Shown here: piece by piece, positions 27,901 through 40,521 of the stretch | Position numbering within the stretch: the stretch's first letter is position 1 | How the letters are laid out: every line of letters begins with the position of its first letter | NCBI RefSeq assembly: GCF_900106015.1 | Contig: NZ_LT629797.1 | Location: forward strand, 1,054,001 to 1,118,000 | DNA from: Pseudomonas sihuiensis | GTDB taxonomy: Bacteria > Pseudomonadota > Gammaproteobacteria > Pseudomonadales > Pseudomonadaceae | Direction of reading: 5' to 3' | DNA length: 64,000 nt | Position numbers and translations under genes: made by a program | The notes under the pieces: generated by a model | Database searches by the model: none | The model's input: only the letters and a program-made list of their open reading frames with translations | Told to the model about the DNA's origin: nothing

Positions 27901-30900
27901 ATGAACCTCTCCGCCCCCTTTATCCGCCGTCCGGTGGCCACGCTGCTGCTGAGCCTGGCGATCATGCTGCTCGGTGGTGTCAGCTTCGGCCTGCTGCCAG
28001 TGGCGCCGCTGCCACAGATGGATTTCCCCACCATCACCGTGCAGGCCAGCCTGCCAGGAGCCAGCCCGCAGATCATGGCCTCGACCGTGGCCACGCCGCT
28101 GGAGCGCTCGCTCGGCTCGATCGCCGGGGTCAGCCAGATGAACAGCCGCAGCAGCCAGGGCAGCACGCGGATCATGATCCAGTTCGACCTGGACAAGGAC
28201 ATCAACACCGCCGCGCGCGAGGTCCAGGCGGCGATCAATGCGGCGCGCGAACTGCTGCCCAGCGGCATGCGCACCATGCCCAGCTACCGCAAGATCAACC
28301 CTTCGCAGGCACCGATCATGGTGCTGTCGCTGACCAGTGCCACGCTGAACAAGGGCCAGCTGTACGACGTGGCTTCGACCATCCTGGCGCAGAAACTGTC
28401 CCAGGTCGGTGGCGTGGGTGAGGTGCAGGTCGGTGGTAGTTCGCTGCCGGCAGTACGGGTTTCCCTCGAGCCACGTCTGCTCGATCACTACGGCATCGCG
28501 CTGGACGAAGTGCGCCAGACCATCGCCGCCAGCAATGCCCTGCGTCCCAAGGGCGCGGTCGAGGACGAGCAGCGTCGCTGGCAGGTGCAGGCCAGCGACC
28601 AGTTGGCCAAGGCCGCCGATTACCTGCCGATGATCATCCGCTACCAGGACGGCGCTGCCGTGCGCCTGGGCGACGTAGCCACGGTCACCGATGGTGTCGA
28701 GGACCGCTACAACAGCGGCTTCTACAACGACAAGGAAGCGGTGCTGCTGGTGATCAATCGGCAGAGCGGGGCGAACATCCTGCAGACCATCAGCGACATC
28801 CGCGCCGAGCTGCCGGCGCTACGCGAGGTGATTCCAGCCAGCGTCGAGCTGGAAGTGGCGATGGATCGCTCGCCGGTAATCCGCGCCACCCTGCACGAGG
28901 CCGAGCAGACCCTGCTGATCGCCGTGGGCCTCGTGATCCTCGTGGTGCTGGCGTTTCTCGGGCGTTGGCGCGCTGCGCTGATTCCGGCGCTGGCGGTGCC
29001 GGTGTCGCTGATCGGCAGTTTCGCCGCCATGTACCTGCTGGGGTTCTCGCTGAACAACCTGTCGTTGATGGCGCTGATTATCGCCACCGGGCTGGTGGTG
29101 GACGATGCCATTGTGGTGCTGGAGAACATCGCCCGGCACATCCATAACGGTGAGAAGCCGATGGCGGCGGCGTTCAAAGGCACGCGCGAGGTAGGCTTCA
29201 CCCTGCTGTCGATGAACCTGTCGCTGGTAGCGGTGTTCATCTCCATCCTGTTCATGGGCGGCATCGTCGAGCGACTGTTCCGTGAGTTCTCCATTACCCT
29301 GGCTGTAGCGGTGGTGATTTCCCTGCTGGTGTCGCTGACGCTGACGCCGATGCTCTGCGCGCGCTGGCTCAAGGCCGAAGACGAGCAGCCACGCGGCCGC
29401 CTGCAGCAGTGGGGCGACCGCTTGCAGACGCGGGTGCTGGCTATCTACGGGCGTTCGCTGGACTGGGCACTGCGCCATTCGTTACTGATGGTCATCAGCC
29501 TGCTGGCGACCATCGCGCTGAACGTCTACCTGTTCGTCAGCATTCCGAAGACCTTCATGCCGCAGCAGGACACCGGCCAACTGATCGGTTTTATCCGCGG
29601 CGACGATGGCCTGTCGTTCCAGGTCATGCAGCCGAAGATGGAGATTTTCCGCAAGGCGGTGCTGGCCGATCCGGCGGTGGACAGCGTTGCTGGCTTCATC
29701 GGCGGTGCCGGCGGCATCAACAACGCCTTCATGATCGTGCGCCTGAAGCCCATCAGCGAGCGCAGCGTGTCATCGCAACAGGTGATCAACCGCCTGCGCG
29801 CCAGCGTGCCGAAGGTGCCCGGTGGGCGCATGTTCCTCATGCCGGACCAGGATCTGCAGATCGGCGGGCGTGAAGGACGCAGTTCGGAGAACGAGTACAT
29901 GCTGCTCTCGGGCGATCTCGATGCCCTGCGTGAGTGGCTACCCAAGGTGCGTGAAGCGCTGCGCGCGTTGCCCGAACTGACCGATATCGACGCCCGCGAG
30001 AACAGCGGTGCCCAGCAGATTCGCCTGGTGGTGGATCGCGAAGCCGCGCAGCGCCTGGGCGTGGAGATGAGCATGATCACCGCAGTGCTCAACAACGCCT
30101 TCAGTCAGCGCCAGGTTTCCACCATCTACGAAGCGCTGAACCAGTACAGCGTGGTGATGGAAATCAACCCGCTCTATGCCCAGCATCCCGAGGCGCTGGA
30201 CCAGATTCAGCTGATCACCGCCGATGGCGCACGGGTGCCGCTGTCCACCTTCGCCCATTGGGAACGCAGCCTGGAAGAGGACAGGGTCAACCACCAGGGC
30301 CAGTTCGCCGCCGAGAACATCGGCTTCTCCCTGGCCGAAGGGGTCAGCCTGGATCAGGCCAGCCGCGCCATTGACAATGCCGTGGCGCGGGTCGGCCTGC
30401 CCACCGAAGTGCAGGGCATGCTGGGCGGCACCGGTGCAGCCTTCCAGCAGACCCAGGGCAATCAGCCGCTGATGATCCTGCTGGCACTGGTGGTGGTGTA
30501 TATCGTGTTGGGCGTGCTCTACGAGAGCTACGTACATCCGCTGACCATCCTTTCGACCTTGCCGTCGGCCGGCGTTGGCGCCTTGCTCGCGCTGCAACTG
30601 GTAGGCATGGAGTTCAGTCTGATCTCCTTGCTGGGTCTGTTCCTGCTGATCGGTATCGTCAAGAAGAACGCCATCCTGATGGTTGATCTGGCCCTGCAAC
30701 TGGAGCGCGGTGAGCGCCTGAGTCCGCAGGAGTCCATCCGCCAGGCGTGCCTGCTGCGTTTCCGGCCGATCATGATGACCACCCTGGCTGCCATCCTTGG
30801 CGCCTTGCCGCTGGTGCTGGGCAGTGCCGAAGGTTCGGAGATGCGTCAGCCGCTGGGTATCACCATCGTCGGTGGTCTGGTGCTGAGCCAGATGCTGACC

Positions 30901-31005
30901 CTCTACACCACTCCGGTGGTCTACCTCTACTTCGACCGTCTGCGCCATCGCGTCAACCGCTGGCGTGGCGTGCGCACCGATGCTTCGTTGGAAAATCCGT
31001 TATGA
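27901..31005 (+). CDS. muxC: RND efflux transporter subunit MuxC/MdtC-like
   Basis: This is a 1034-residue RND transporter and the second distinct pump subunit of the operon. The start [19 protein letters not shown] at 27901 matches the family. The upstream in-frame extension to 27850 is derived from the REP element and is rejected. It has twelve helices and two periplasmic loops. The TM4 motif is [19 protein letters not shown] (about residue 398), and [20 protein letters not shown] lies near residue 920. It pairs with MuxB; in characterised pumps one subunit carries most of the drug-binding and the other the proton-relay role. The stop overlaps the opmB start. Confidence 0.94.
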   Translation: MNLSAPFIRRPVATLLLSLAIMLLGGVSFGLLPVAPLPQMDFPTITVQASLPGASPQIMASTVATPLERSLGSIAGVSQMNSRSSQGSTRIMIQFDLDKDINTAAREVQAAINAARELLPSGMRTMPSYRKINPSQAPIMVLSLTSATLNKGQLYDVASTILAQKLSQVGGVGEVQVGGSSLPAVRVSLEPRLLDHYGIALDEVRQTIAASNALRPKGAVEDEQRRWQVQASDQLAKAADYLPMIIRYQDGAAVRLGDVATVTDGVEDRYNSGFYNDKEAVLLVINRQSGANILQTISDIRAELPALREVIPASVELEVAMDRSPVIRATLHEAEQTLLIAVGLVILVVLAFLGRWRAALIPALAVPVSLIGSFAAMYLLGFSLNNLSLMALIIATGLVVDDAIVVLENIARHIHNGEKPMAAAFKGTREVGFTLLSMNLSLVAVFISILFMGGIVERLFREFSITLAVAVVISLLVSLTLTPMLCARWLKAEDEQPRGRLQQWGDRLQTRVLAIYGRSLDWALRHSLLMVISLLATIALNVYLFVSIPKTFMPQQDTGQLIGFIRGDDGLSFQVMQPKMEIFRKAVLADPAVDSVAGFIGGAGGINNAFMIVRLKPISERSVSSQQVINRLRASVPKVPGGRMFLMPDQDLQIGGREGRSSENEYMLLSGDLDALREWLPKVREALRALPELTDIDARENSGAQQIRLVVDREAAQRLGVEMSMITAVLNNAFSQRQVSTIYEALNQYSVVMEINPLYAQHPEALDQIQLITADGARVPLSTFAHWERSLEEDRVNHQGQFAAENIGFSLAEGVSLDQASRAIDNAVARVGLPTEVQGMLGGTGAAFQQTQGNQPLMILLALVVVYIVLGVLYESYVHPLTILSTLPSAGVGALLALQLVGMEFSLISLLGLFLLIGIVKKNAILMVDLALQLERGERLSPQESIRQACLLRFRPIMMTTLAAILGALPLVLGSAEGSEMRQPLGITIVGGLVLSQMLTLYTTPVVYLYFDRLRHRVNRWRGVRTDASLENPL

Positions 31006-32471
31006 ATCGAGCTCCTTTCGCCCGAACTCTTGTCTCCTTGCTGCTGGCCGGCGTACTGGGCGGTTGCGCCCTGGGGCCTGACTATCAGCGCCCCGAGCTG
31101 GCGGCACCTGCACAGTTCAAACAGGTCGAGGGCTGGAAAGCCGCCGCGCCAGCAGATGTTCTGGAGCGTGGCAACTGGTGGGCGCTGTACGGCGACGCCG
31201 AGCTCAATGCACTGGCCGAGCGCCTGCAGCTGTCCAACCAGAACCTGGCCGCCGCCGAGGCCCAGTACCGCCAGGCAAGGGCACTGGTGCGCGGTGCGCG
31301 GGCCAGCTTCTATCCAACGCTGTCCGGCAGCGCCGGGGTGACTCGGGCCGGGCAGGGTGGTGGTGACAGCACCATCCGTACCGCTGATGGCGTCACTGTC
31401 AGCGGTTCTGGAGCGTCAAGCATTTCCAAGAGTTATGACCTCAGCCTCAATGCAGCCTGGGAGCTGGATCTCTGGGGCAAGCTGCGCCGGGGCCTGGAGG
31501 CCAGCCGCGCCGAATTCGAGGCCAGCGCCGCCGATCTGGCTGCAGCGCGCCTGAGCCTGCAGAGCGAACTGGTGCAGAACTACCTGCAACTGCGCATCCT
31601 CGACGAACAGAAGCGCCTGCTCGACGCGACAGTGGCCGCTTACGCGCGCTCGCTGCGCCTGACCGAGAACCAGTATCGAGCCGGTATCGTGCCCAAGTCC
31701 GACGTGACCCAGGCCACCACTCAGCTCAAGAGCACCCAGGCGCAGGCAATCGATCTCGAGTGGCAGCGCGCGCAGCTCGAACATGCCATTGCCGTGCTGG
31801 TCGGCGTCAGCCCGGCCGAGCTGTCCATCGCACCGCGCGAGAGCCTGCCAGCGCTGCCCGAGGTACCCGTGGCGCTGCCGTCGCAACTTCTCGAACGTCG
31901 CCCTGACGTTGCCGCGGCCGAGCGCCGGGTGATGGCAGCCAATGCGCAGATCGGCGTGGCGGAAGCGGCCTGGTTTCCGGACCTGAGCATTTCGGCGACC
32001 GGTGGCTATCGTGGTAGCAGCTTCGCCGACTGGATCGAGGTACCCAATCGCTTCTGGTCGCTCGGCCCGCAACTGGCACTGACCCTGTTCGACGGCGGCG
32101 CGCGGCGTGCGGAGCTGGAACGTAGCGAAGCCGTCTATGACCAGACTGTGGCGCAATACCGCCAGGCCGTGCTGGATAGCTTCCGTGAAGTGGAGGATTA
32201 CCTGGTGCAGCTGCGCGTGCTGGAGCAGGAGAGCGGGGTGCAGCAGGAGGCGCTGGATGCGGCGCGCGAGTCGCTGCGTCTGATCGAGAACCAGTACCGC
32301 GCCGGTACAGTGGACTACAACAGCGTGGTTACCGTACAGGCCACCGCGCTGAACAACGAACGTACCAATCTCACGCTGCTGGGTAGCCGGCTGACTGCCA
32401 GTGTGCAGTTGATCGCTGCTCTCGGCGGCGGCTGGCAGGTGGAGCGACTGCGGCAGCAGGCGCCCCAGTAG
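31002..32471 (+). CDS. opmB: Outer-membrane efflux lipoprotein OpmB (TolC-like)
   Basis: This is a 489-residue outer-membrane factor of the NodT/OprM type. A lipoprotein signal is visible ([20 protein letters not shown], lipobox LGGC, acylated Cys near residue 21). Two outer-membrane-efflux-protein repeats each supply long helices and barrel strands ([20 protein letters not shown] and later [20 protein letters not shown]). OMFs are usually 460-500 residues. It completes the muxABC-opmB pump and is coupled to muxC by ATGA. The final gene ends at a likely terminator shared with dctP. Confidence 0.93.
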   Translation: MNRAPFARTLVSLLLAGVLGGCALGPDYQRPELAAPAQFKQVEGWKAAAPADVLERGNWWALYGDAELNALAERLQLSNQNLAAAEAQYRQARALVRGARASFYPTLSGSAGVTRAGQGGGDSTIRTADGVTVSGSGASSISKSYDLSLNAAWELDLWGKLRRGLEASRAEFEASAADLAAARLSLQSELVQNYLQLRILDEQKRLLDATVAAYARSLRLTENQYRAGIVPKSDVTQATTQLKSTQAQAIDLEWQRAQLEHAIAVLVGVSPAELSIAPRESLPALPEVPVALPSQLLERRPDVAAAERRVMAANAQIGVAEAAWFPDLSISATGGYRGSSFADWIEVPNRFWSLGPQLALTLFDGGARRAELERSEAVYDQTVAQYRQAVLDSFREVEDYLVQLRVLEQESGVQQEALDAARESLRLIENQYRAGTVDYNSVVTVQATALNNERTNLTLLGSRLTASVQLIAALGGGWQVERLRQQAPQ

Positions 32472-32485
32472 GTGAGGGAAGTAAG

Positions 32486-32519
32486 CAGCCGACGTGGCGG
32501 AAAACCGCCATGCCGGCTG
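32486..32519. terminator. Bidirectional terminator between opmB and dctP
   Basis: A nested inverted repeat lies in the 52-bp gap between two convergent genes: CAGCCG at 32486-32491 with CGGCTG at 32514-32519, and TGGCGG with CCGCCA around AAAA. It has no long T run, so termination strength is uncertain. Confidence 0.65.
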
Positions 32520-32523
32520 TGGG

Positions 32524-33578
<1,055 letters not shown>

Positions 33579-33653
33579 TCGTGTTGGTCACTTTGGCGGT
33601 CGCTCAGCCGCTGGTAGCTGCCGCGGCATGAACGAAGCTGGCGACTTACCATC

Positions 33654-33668
33654 GCAAGGCTTATGCCA
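33654..33668 (-). promoter_or_regulatory. Sigma-54 (-24/-12) promoter of dctP
   Basis: Read on the minus strand the element is TGGCAT-AAGCC-TTGC, matching the sigma-54 consensus TGGCAC-N5-TTGC with the invariant GG and GC separated by exactly 10 bases. It lies 123 bases upstream of the dctP start codon, giving a leader of about 110 bases. Confidence 0.75.
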
Positions 33669-33671
33669 TTG

Positions 33672-33687
33672 TGGCGAAATTCCGCCA
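33672..33687. promoter_or_regulatory. Imperfect palindrome next to the dctP promoter
   Basis: TGGCGAAATTCCGCCA has matching 5-bp arms (TGGCG/CGCCA) and starts only 4 bp upstream of the -24 element. It shares its arms with the perfect palindrome 61 bp farther away, so the two are probably sites for one regulator. Confidence 0.5.
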
Positions 33688-33732
33688 ACCTGCCTGGTGT
33701 GTGAAAAGGGCTGTGACGTGTCGCACATTGGG

Positions 33733-33748
33733 TGGCGGATATCCGCCA
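33733..33748. promoter_or_regulatory. Perfect 16-bp palindrome, likely activator site for dctP
   Basis: TGGCGGATATCCGCCA is fully symmetric and centred about 98 bases upstream of the predicted dctP transcription start, the usual distance for an enhancer-binding protein such as DctD. It could also influence the divergent methyltransferase gene, whose ATG is about 107 bp away. Confidence 0.5.
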
Positions 33749-33854
33749 TGCCTGTGTCAGGCGAGAGCGGAAACTTGCCGGTTTCAGCGAAAGCCTTGGG
33801 GCTTCGGTCAGCCTGTTATCCTGTGGCCCGCGATTGAAATCGAGGAGTGATGCG

Positions 33855-34616
33855 ATGAGTTGGTCCGCCCAGCAGTATTCCCTGTTTGAACGCCAGCGTA
33901 CCCGCCCTGTGCATGATCTGCTGGCGGCGGTGCCGCGCGATGATGTCGAGCTGGCCGTCGACCTGGGCTGCGGCCCCGGTAATTCCACTGCCGTATTGCA
34001 GGCTCATGCGCCACAGGCGCGGGTGATAGGTATCGACAGCAGTGAAGACATGCTGCGCGCAGCGCGTGAGCGGTTGCCCCAGGTGACCTTCCAATTGGCG
34101 GATATCCAGCACTGGCAGGCCGAGCGCGCACCGCAGTTGATCCTGGCCAACGCCTCGCTGCAGTGGTTGCCGGATCACGCGCAGCTCTACCCGAGATTGC
34201 TGGCGCAGCTGGCACCCGGTGGCTGGCTGGCGATCCAGACGCCGGACAACCTGCAGGAACCGGCACACCGCCTGGCCCGCGAGGTGGCCGCCGCCGGGCC
34301 CTGGGCTGCACAAATCGGCGAGGTGCGCCATGCCGAGCGGCACAGCGCGCAGGCCTATTACGACATCCTCGGCGCCCATGCCAGCGAGCTGGATATCTGG
34401 CGCACTACCTACTTCCATGTGCTGGACAATGCCGCGGCGGTGGTGGAGTGGTTCAAGTCAACGGCGTTGCTGCCGTTCCTGCAACCGCTGGAGGTCGAGC
34501 AGCAGGCAGCTTTCCTCGAGCGCTATCAGGCGGCGATTGCTGAAGCCTATCCGGCGCAGGCCGATGCTCGGGTGTTGCTGCCGTTTCCGCGTCTGTTTCT
34601 GGTGGCTCGGCGGTAG
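33855..34616 (+). CDS. tam: Trans-aconitate 2-methyltransferase
   Basis: This is a 253-residue SAM-dependent methyltransferase, matching E. coli Tam (252) in length. The start MSWSAQQYSLFERQRTRPV at 33855 has GAGGAG upstream. The SAM motif I is AVDLGCGPGNSTAVLQ (about residue 34), followed by RVIGIDSSEDMLRAAR (acidic loop) and PQLILANASLQWLPDH (about 92). The C-terminal region LDIWRTTYFHVLDN and VEWFKSTALLPFL is characteristic of Tam. It methylates trans-aconitate, an inhibitor formed from cis-aconitate, and so protects aconitase. Confidence 0.9.
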   Translation: MSWSAQQYSLFERQRTRPVHDLLAAVPRDDVELAVDLGCGPGNSTAVLQAHAPQARVIGIDSSEDMLRAARERLPQVTFQLADIQHWQAERAPQLILANASLQWLPDHAQLYPRLLAQLAPGGWLAIQTPDNLQEPAHRLAREVAAAGPWAAQIGEVRHAERHSAQAYYDILGAHASELDIWRTTYFHVLDNAAAVVEWFKSTALLPFLQPLEVEQQAAFLERYQAAIAEAYPAQADARVLLPFPRLFLVARR

Positions 34617-34633
34617 CCCGGATGCAATCCGGG
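34617..34633 (+). repeat. Short hairpin after tam
   Basis: CCCGGAT and ATCCGGG around GCA begin at the base following the tam stop. This small palindrome recurs in Pseudomonas intergenic regions and may help end the tam transcript. Confidence 0.5.
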
Positions 34634-34641
34634 GCAGGTCT

Positions 34642-34704
34642 GTCGCGGCTGAAGCCCCTCCCACAGATCGCGGTGACGACTGTGGGAGGGACTTTAGCCG
34701 CGAC
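34642..34704. repeat. Inverted REP pair between tam and nuoN
   Basis: Oppositely oriented REP-like units (GTCGCGGCTGAAGCCCCTCC and an inverse ending AGCCGCGAC) lie between the convergent tam and nuoN genes. The arms pair with two mismatches. Confidence 0.8.
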
Positions 34705-34715
34705 CCTTAAAAGAA

Positions 34716-34737
34716 AGCCCCCGCATCTGCGGGGGCT
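34716..34737 (-). terminator. Terminator of the nuo operon
   Basis: The arms AGCCCCCGCA (34716-34725) and TGCGGGGGCT (34728-34737) form a perfect 10-bp stem with a 2-base loop. On the minus strand it is followed by a T-rich stretch and lies 7 bases beyond the nuoN stop. Confidence 0.88.
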
Positions 34738-34743
34738 GTTCGT

Positions 34744-36228
34744 TTACTGCGCCAGGGCAACCAGTCCGGCGTGCTGGACCAGCTCCAGCAGTGGCTGCGG
34801 GTACACGCCGATGATGAAGGCGAGCAGGGCGACCACCAGCAGCATGATGCCGCCGGCACGCTGACCCCAGTCGAAGGGCGCATCGTGGCGATGCATATTG
34901 GGTTCGCGCATGAACAGCGTGACCATCACCCGCAGGTAATAGAACACGCCGATGGCACTGCCCAGCACCATGGCGCCGAGCAGCCACCACAGCTGCGCCT
35001 CGACACCGGCAGCGATCACGTAGAACTTGCCGATGAAGCCTGCGGTCAGCGGAATGCCGGCCAGCGACAGCATCATCACCGTGAGCACGGCGGTCAGGTA
35101 CGGGCGGCGCCAGAACAGGCCACGGTACTCGTACAGCGCATCGGCATCGCGGCCGCTGTAGGGCGTGGACATCAGGGTGATCACACCGAACGCACCCAGG
35201 CTGGTCAGCACGTAGGTGGCCAGGTACACGCCCACGGCCTCGACGGCCAGGCCCTTGCTGGCGATCAGCGCCACCAGCAGGTAGCCGAAGTGGGCGATCG
35301 ACGAGTAACCGAGCAGGCGTTTGAGGTTGTTCTGCAGCAGTGCCAGCAGGTTGCCGAACAGGATCGAGGCAATGGCGATCAGGGTCAGCAGGTCGCTCAA
35401 CCAGCCGCCGCTCATGGCCGGAGATATCTGGTACAGGCGCAGCAGCACGGCGAATACCGCCACCTTGCTGGCAGTGGCGAGGAAGGCTGCGACTGGCGCA
35501 GGGGCGCCTTCGTAGACATCCGGCGTCCACAGGTGGAAGGGCACCAGCGACAGCTTGAAGGCCAGGCCGATCAGCATCATGCCGATGCCGATCTGCACCA
35601 GCTGACTGCTCTCGCGCGCCAGGCTTGCGCCGATATCGGCGAAGGCCAGGTTGCCAGACTCGGCATACAGCAGCGCCATGCCGAACAACAGGAAGGCGCT
35701 GCCTGCGGCCGACAGCACCATGTACTTGATGCCGGCTTCCAGCGAGCGCTTGTTGAAGAAGGCGTAGGCGATCATGCCGTAGGTCGGCACCGACAGCAGT
35801 TCCAGACCGATGAACAGGCCCGCCAGATGCTGCGCGCTGACCAGCACCAGGCCGCCCGCGGCGGAGAGCAGCACCAGCAGGTACAGCTCCTCGCGGTTGC
35901 CCGGGTAGCCCTTGCCCGATGCACCGCCCAGGTAGGCATGGATCAGCGTGACGCAGGCCAGGCTGGCGGCCAGCACCAGGGCCATGTAGTAGCAGGCGAA
36001 GGTGTCGATCAGCAGCAGCGGGGTGACTTCCAGCGGCGCTACTTCCAGTGCCGGAATCAACGACAGCAGCGCCAGGTTCAGGCCCACCACCGAGAGGATG
36101 AAGGTCAGGGCGTGATTGCGCTTGGCGGCGATGGCCAGCATCACCACGACAGCGGTGAGGCTGGTCACCAGCAGTGGCAGCAGGGCGATCAGGTGTTGCA
36201 GGGTGAAGTCGACAGCGTGATGTTCCAT
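34744..36228 (-). CDS. nuoN: NADH-quinone oxidoreductase subunit N
   Basis: This is a 494-residue antiporter-like membrane subunit of complex I with about 14 hydrophobic helices. Conserved family segments include [20 protein letters not shown] (about residue 140, holding the TM5 Glu), [20 protein letters not shown] (about 225, TM7 Lys) and [20 protein letters not shown] (about 302). NuoN is one of the proton-pumping modules of the membrane arm. It is the last gene of the nuo operon, 19 bases after nuoM and followed by a terminator. Confidence 0.96.
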   Translation of the reverse strand: MEHHAVDFTLQHLIALLPLLVTSLTAVVVMLAIAAKRNHALTFILSVVGLNLALLSLIPALEVAPLEVTPLLLIDTFACYYMALVLAASLACVTLIHAYLGGASGKGYPGNREELYLLVLLSAAGGLVLVSAQHLAGLFIGLELLSVPTYGMIAYAFFNKRSLEAGIKYMVLSAAGSAFLLFGMALLYAESGNLAFADIGASLARESSQLVQIGIGMMLIGLAFKLSLVPFHLWTPDVYEGAPAPVAAFLATASKVAVFAVLLRLYQISPAMSGGWLSDLLTLIAIASILFGNLLALLQNNLKRLLGYSSIAHFGYLLVALIASKGLAVEAVGVYLATYVLTSLGAFGVITLMSTPYSGRDADALYEYRGLFWRRPYLTAVLTVMMLSLAGIPLTAGFIGKFYVIAAGVEAQLWWLLGAMVLGSAIGVFYYLRVMVTLFMREPNMHRHDAPFDWGQRAGGIMLLVVALLAFIIGVYPQPLLELVQHAGLVALAQ

Positions 36229-36247
36229 GAGTCTTTAATCCTTACCC

Positions 36248-37777
36248 TTACCGGCCCGAGGCGAGTTGATTGAGGGCGCCAGCCATCCACTGCTGCACGC
36301 CATGCATGCTGGCAGCGGAGGTGTCGAGCACCGGTTGCGGGTAAACGCCAAGCAGAATCAGCAGTACGCCGAGGCCGAGCACCATGGCCAGCTCACGGGC
36401 TTTCAGGCCCGGCAGCGGTGCCTCCTGTTGCACCGGGCCGAAGTAGGCGCGGTGGATCATCGCCAGGGCGTACACCGAGCCGAGCACCAGGCCGGTGGCG
36501 GCCAGCACCACGATCCAGGGTGCGCCGGGGAAGCTGCCGATCAGGATGAGGAATTCGCCGACGAAGTTGCCGGTGCCCGGCAGGCCCAGCGCGGCAGCGG
36601 CGAAGAACAGGCTGATGGCCGGCAGCCACGGCATACGCGCCCAGATGCCGCCCATCTGGCGCAGGTCACGGGTGTGCACGCGCTCGTAGAGCTGGCCGCA
36701 GAGGATGAACAGCGCAGCAGCGGACAGGCCGTGGGCGACCATCTGCACCACCGCACCTTGCAGGGCGATCTGGCTACCCGAATAGATGGCGATCAGCACG
36801 AAGCCCATGTGCGACACGCTGGAGTAGGCCACCAGGCGCTTGATGTCGGTCTGCGCGAAGGACAGCAAGGCGCCGTAGATGATGGCGAACACGCCGAGCC
36901 ACTGGGCGATGGGCGCGAACTCCGCCGAGGCATTGGGGAACAGCGGTAGGGCGAAGCGCAGCAGGCCGTAGGCCGCGGTCTTCAGCAGAATGCCGGCCAG
37001 GTCGACGGAGCCGGCGGTAGGCGCCTGGGCGTGGGCGTCCGGCAGCCAGGAGTGCACCGGCACCACCGGGAACTTCACCGCGAAGGCGACGAAGAAACCG
37101 AGCATCAGCAGGTACTCGGTGCCGGGTGCCAACTCGGTTTTCAGCAGGTCGGCGTAGTTGAAGGTCAGCACGCCGGTCTGGTTGAAGTGCACGAACACCA
37201 GAGCCAGGATCGACACCAGCATGATCAGGCCGCTGGCCTGGGTGAAGATGAAGAACTTGGTGGCGGCGGTGATGCGGGTACGGCCGTCGCTGCCGCTATG
37301 ACCCCAGAGCGCGATGAGAAAATACATCGGCACCAGCATCATTTCCCAGAAGAAGAAGAACAGGAACAGGTCGACGGCGAGGAACACGCCGACCACGCCG
37401 CCAAGAATCCACATCAGGTTGAGGTGGAAGAAGCCGACGCGGTTCTGGATCTCGTTCCACGAGCAGAGCACCGAGAGCACGCCGAGCAGGCCGGTGAGCA
37501 CTACCATCAGCACCGACAGGCCGTCCATCGCCAGGTGGATGGTGATCCCCAGACGTGGGATCCAGTCGATGACGAACTCGTGGGCCCAGCGCGGCTCGCC
37601 GCCAGGAGCGGGTGCCAGGGTGAAATCACCGCTGACCCACAGCCACAGGCCGAGGCCCAGCAGCAGGCCCATGGTGATCAGGGCGATCCAGCGCGGCAGG
37701 ACGTGGCCGAAGCGCTCGCCTTGCCAGCACAGCAGGCCGCCGATGAAGGGAATCAGGATTAGCCAGGGCAGAATCAT
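36248..37777 (-). CDS. nuoM: NADH-quinone oxidoreductase subunit M
   Basis: This is a 509-residue antiporter-like subunit with about 14 helices. Diagnostic stretches: [20 protein letters not shown] (about residue 145, TM5 Glu), [20 protein letters not shown] (about 235, TM7 Lys) and [20 protein letters not shown] (about 310). It pumps protons in the distal membrane arm of complex I, between NuoL and NuoN. Gaps to nuoL and nuoN are 15 and 19 bases. Confidence 0.96.
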   Translation of the reverse strand: MILPWLILIPFIGGLLCWQGERFGHVLPRWIALITMGLLLGLGLWLWVSGDFTLAPAPGGEPRWAHEFVIDWIPRLGITIHLAMDGLSVLMVVLTGLLGVLSVLCSWNEIQNRVGFFHLNLMWILGGVVGVFLAVDLFLFFFFWEMMLVPMYFLIALWGHSGSDGRTRITAATKFFIFTQASGLIMLVSILALVFVHFNQTGVLTFNYADLLKTELAPGTEYLLMLGFFVAFAVKFPVVPVHSWLPDAHAQAPTAGSVDLAGILLKTAAYGLLRFALPLFPNASAEFAPIAQWLGVFAIIYGALLSFAQTDIKRLVAYSSVSHMGFVLIAIYSGSQIALQGAVVQMVAHGLSAAALFILCGQLYERVHTRDLRQMGGIWARMPWLPAISLFFAAAALGLPGTGNFVGEFLILIGSFPGAPWIVVLAATGLVLGSVYALAMIHRAYFGPVQQEAPLPGLKARELAMVLGLGVLLILLGVYPQPVLDTSAASMHGVQQWMAGALNQLASGR

Positions 37778-37792
37778 GACAGGCTGTTTTCC

Positions 37793-39643
37793 TTAACTCA
37801 GAAAGAGGATGGCGGCGAGCACCAGCACGGCGCCCCCGGCGATCGAGGCGGCGTACCAGCGCACCTGGCCGTTTTCGCTGCGCACCAGCGCGGCATTACC
37901 ACCGCGCGCAAGCAGCGGAATCAGGCCGATGCTGCGGTCGATGGGGTCGCGGCGCAGCAGATGGCAGAGCGCAAGGTAGGGGCGCACGAACAGCTTGTCG
38001 TAGAGCCAGTCGAAGCCCCAGGCAGCGAACCACAGGGCGCTCAGCAAACGACCCGGCGCGCTCTGCGCCACGGCAGAGGCGACGCGACGCTGGCCGAGGA
38101 AGAGCAGGGCGGCGATGACGATACCGCTCACCGCGATCAGCCCCGACAGCAATTCCAGGCTGTGCTTGGCCTCGCCACCGGCATGGCCGGCACTTTGTGG
38201 CAGCACGCCGGCCAGCGGCGGGGTGATCCAGGCACCGATGAAGGTCGACAGGACGATCAGCACCAGCAGCGGCAGGTTGTGGGCGATGCCATGACCGGCG
38301 TGCGCCTCGGTCTTCTGCTCGCCGTGGAAGGCGATGAAGATCAGGCGGAAGGTGTAGATCGAGGTCAGGAAGGCACCGACCAGACCCGCGTAAAGCAGCT
38401 CGCTGTGGCCACTGGCGAAGGCTTCCCAAAGGATTTCGTCCTTGGAGTAGAAGCCGGCGGTCAGCAGCGGCAGGGCAGCCAGGGCAGCGCCGCCGACGAC
38501 GAAGCTGGCGTAGGCCAGTGGCAACTTCTTCCACAGCCCGCCCATCTTGAAGATGTTCTGCTCGTGGTGGCAGGCATGGATCACCGCACCGGAAGCAAGG
38601 AACAGCAGGGCCTTGAAGAATGCGTGGGTCATCAAATGGAAGATCGCCGCATCCCAGGCACCAACGCCCAGGGCGAGGAACATGTAGCCGATCTGGCTCA
38701 TGGTCGAGTAGGCGAGGATGCGCTTGATGTCGGTCTGCACCAGCGCGGCGAAACCGGCCAGCACCAGGGTCACGCCACCTACGATGCCGACCAGCTCGAG
38801 AATCTCCGGGGTCAGCAGGAACAGGCCGTGGGTACGGGCGATCAGGTACACGCCAGCGGTGACCATGGTCGCCGCGTGGATCAGCGCCGACACCGGAGTC
38901 GGGCCGGCCATGGCGTCGGCCAGCCAGGTCTGCAGCGGCAGCTGGGCAGATTTACCCACCGCGCCGCCCAGCAGCATCAGCGTGGCCAGCCACAGCCAGG
39001 CGTCACCGGCCACGTATTGCTGCGGAGCCAGCACCATCAGCTCCTGAATGTTCAGGGTGCCGAGGTTGAGGAACAGCAGGAACAGGCCAACCATCAGGAA
39101 CACGTCGCCGACGCGGGTGACGATGAACGCCTTGAGCGCCGCGTTACCGTTGGGCACGTGCTTGTAATAGAAGCCGATCAGCAGGTACGAGCACAGGCCC
39201 ACGCCTTCCCAGCCGAAGAACAGCACCAGCAGGTTGTCGCCGAGCACCAGCAGCAACATGCTGAAGATGAACAGGTTGGTGTAGGCGAAGAAGCGTGAAT
39301 AGCCTTCTTCACCGCGCATGTACCAGCTGGCGAACAAGTGGATCAAAAAACCCACGCCGGTGACCACGCCGAGCATGGTCACGGACAGGCCGTCCAGGTA
39401 CAGGGTGAAGCTTGGCGCCAGGCCTTCGACGCTCATCCACTGCCACAGGGTCAGGCTGTAGGCGCCACCGGCCGGCGGGTTGCCGAGAAAGGCGGCGATG
39501 ACCCAGGCAGCGCTGGCGGCCGCCAGGCCGATGGAGCCGACACCGATCAGTGCACTGGTGTTTTCCGAGAGGCGCCCGCGCGAGAAGGCCAGTAGCAGCC
39601 AGCCGAGCAGCGGGAAGAATAGAGTCAGGGCTAGAAGGTTCAT
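37793..39643 (-). CDS. nuoL: NADH-quinone oxidoreductase subunit L
   Basis: This is a 616-residue, 16-helix antiporter-like subunit at the distal end of complex I. Key segments: [20 protein letters not shown] (about residue 140), [20 protein letters not shown] (about 235), [20 protein letters not shown] (about 305), and the long lateral-helix region near the C-terminus. The length matches E. coli NuoL (613). The start overlaps the nuoK stop (ATGA), indicating coupling. Confidence 0.96.
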   Translation of the reverse strand: MNLLALTLFFPLLGWLLLAFSRGRLSENTSALIGVGSIGLAAASAAWVIAAFLGNPPAGGAYSLTLWQWMSVEGLAPSFTLYLDGLSVTMLGVVTGVGFLIHLFASWYMRGEEGYSRFFAYTNLFIFSMLLLVLGDNLLVLFFGWEGVGLCSYLLIGFYYKHVPNGNAALKAFIVTRVGDVFLMVGLFLLFLNLGTLNIQELMVLAPQQYVAGDAWLWLATLMLLGGAVGKSAQLPLQTWLADAMAGPTPVSALIHAATMVTAGVYLIARTHGLFLLTPEILELVGIVGGVTLVLAGFAALVQTDIKRILAYSTMSQIGYMFLALGVGAWDAAIFHLMTHAFFKALLFLASGAVIHACHHEQNIFKMGGLWKKLPLAYASFVVGGAALAALPLLTAGFYSKDEILWEAFASGHSELLYAGLVGAFLTSIYTFRLIFIAFHGEQKTEAHAGHGIAHNLPLLVLIVLSTFIGAWITPPLAGVLPQSAGHAGGEAKHSLELLSGLIAVSGIVIAALLFLGQRRVASAVAQSAPGRLLSALWFAAWGFDWLYDKLFVRPYLALCHLLRRDPIDRSIGLIPLLARGGNAALVRSENGQVRWYAASIAGGAVLVLAAILFLS

Positions 39644-39948
39644 CCGCGCATCTCGCTGGCAGCGTCGATATCCAGAGTGTTGAAGCGGCGATACAGCTGC
39701 AGCAGGATCGCCAGGCCGATGCTGGCCTCGGCGGCTGCCAGGGTGATCACCAGAATGAACATCACCTGGCCGTCAGCCGCGCCCCAACGGGCGCCGGCGA
39801 CGACGAAGGCGAGCGCAGCGGCGTTCATCATCACTTCCAGGCTCATCAGGATGAACAGGATGTTGCGCCGCACCATCAGGCCGACCAGGCCAATGCAGAA
39901 CAGCACGCCGGCCAGGGCCAGGCCGTGTTCGAGTGGAATACCGGTCAT
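39640..39948 (-). CDS. nuoK: NADH-quinone oxidoreductase subunit K
   Basis: This is a 102-residue, three-helix subunit (MrpC-like), close to the usual 100. Glu residues within helices are visible in [20 protein letters not shown] (Glu near residue 36) and [20 protein letters not shown] (near 72), both part of the proton channel path. It overlaps both nuoJ and nuoL by four bases (ATGA), so the J-K-L block is translationally coupled. Confidence 0.95.
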   Translation of the reverse strand: MTGIPLEHGLALAGVLFCIGLVGLMVRRNILFILMSLEVMMNAAALAFVVAGARWGAADGQVMFILVITLAAAEASIGLAILLQLYRRFNTLDIDAASEMRG

Positions 39949-40454
39949 GCAGTGGGCTCCTTGGCGTCGTGGCGGCCCAGATGGTAGGCAGCGACCAATG
40001 CGGCGAGCAGCAGCATGGAGGCCAGCTCCACGGCAAGCAGGTAGGGGCCGAACAGGCTGATACCGACGGCCTTGGCTTCCACTGTGGTGTGGCCGATATG
40101 GGCGTCGCTGACGTGATTGAGCAGCACATAGAGCAACTGGCTGAGCAGCAGGGCGCTAAGAATCGCCGGGCCGACCCATATACCGGGCGTCAGCCACTTG
40201 CGCTCCTGCTCGGCAGCAGCCGGGCCAAGGTTGAGCATCATCACCACGAAGATGAACAGCACCATGATCGCGCCAGCGTAGACGATGATTTCCAGCGCGC
40301 CGGCGAAGGGCGCACCAAGGGCGAAGAACACCATCGACACCGCCAGCAGCGAGACGATGAGGTAGAGCAGGGCATGCACCGGGTTGGTGTTGGTGACTAC
40401 CCCGACCGTTGCGGCCACCGCCACACCGGCGGCGAAATAGAAGGCAAATTCCAT
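39945..40454 (-). CDS. nuoJ: NADH-quinone oxidoreductase subunit J
   Basis: This is a 169-residue, five-helix membrane subunit. The start [20 protein letters not shown] at 40454 matches the family; the open frame to 40607 runs through a repeat and nuoI and is rejected. The conserved TM3 pi-bulge segment [20 protein letters not shown] is present near residue 55. A GAGGAG site precedes the ATG. The gene is separated from nuoI by 67 bases that hold a palindromic repeat, the largest gap in this half of the operon. Confidence 0.95.
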   Translation of the reverse strand: MEFAFYFAAGVAVAATVGVVTNTNPVHALLYLIVSLLAVSMVFFALGAPFAGALEIIVYAGAIMVLFIFVVMMLNLGPAAAEQERKWLTPGIWVGPAILSALLLSQLLYVLLNHVSDAHIGHTTVEAKAVGISLFGPYLLAVELASMLLLAALVAAYHLGRHDAKEPTA

Positions 40455-40472
40455 CAGAAGCTCCTCATGGCA

Positions 40473-40511
40473 CCCCGCTCCCGCTTGCGGGAGAGGGGCT
40501 GGGGGAGAGGG
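40473..40511. repeat. Palindromic repeat between nuoI and nuoJ
   Basis: CCCCGCTCCCGC (40473-40484) pairs with GCGGGAGAGGGG (40487-40498) with one mismatch, followed by CTGGGGGAGAGGG. This is a common scattered gamma-proteobacterial intergenic repeat, here inserted inside the nuo operon. Confidence 0.75.
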
Positions 40512-40521
40512 TAAGAACGAG

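Noticed and set aside
34771..36273. A 500-codon plus-strand frame opposite nuoN
   Set aside because: Gln/His-rich shadow of nuoN with no recognisable domain.
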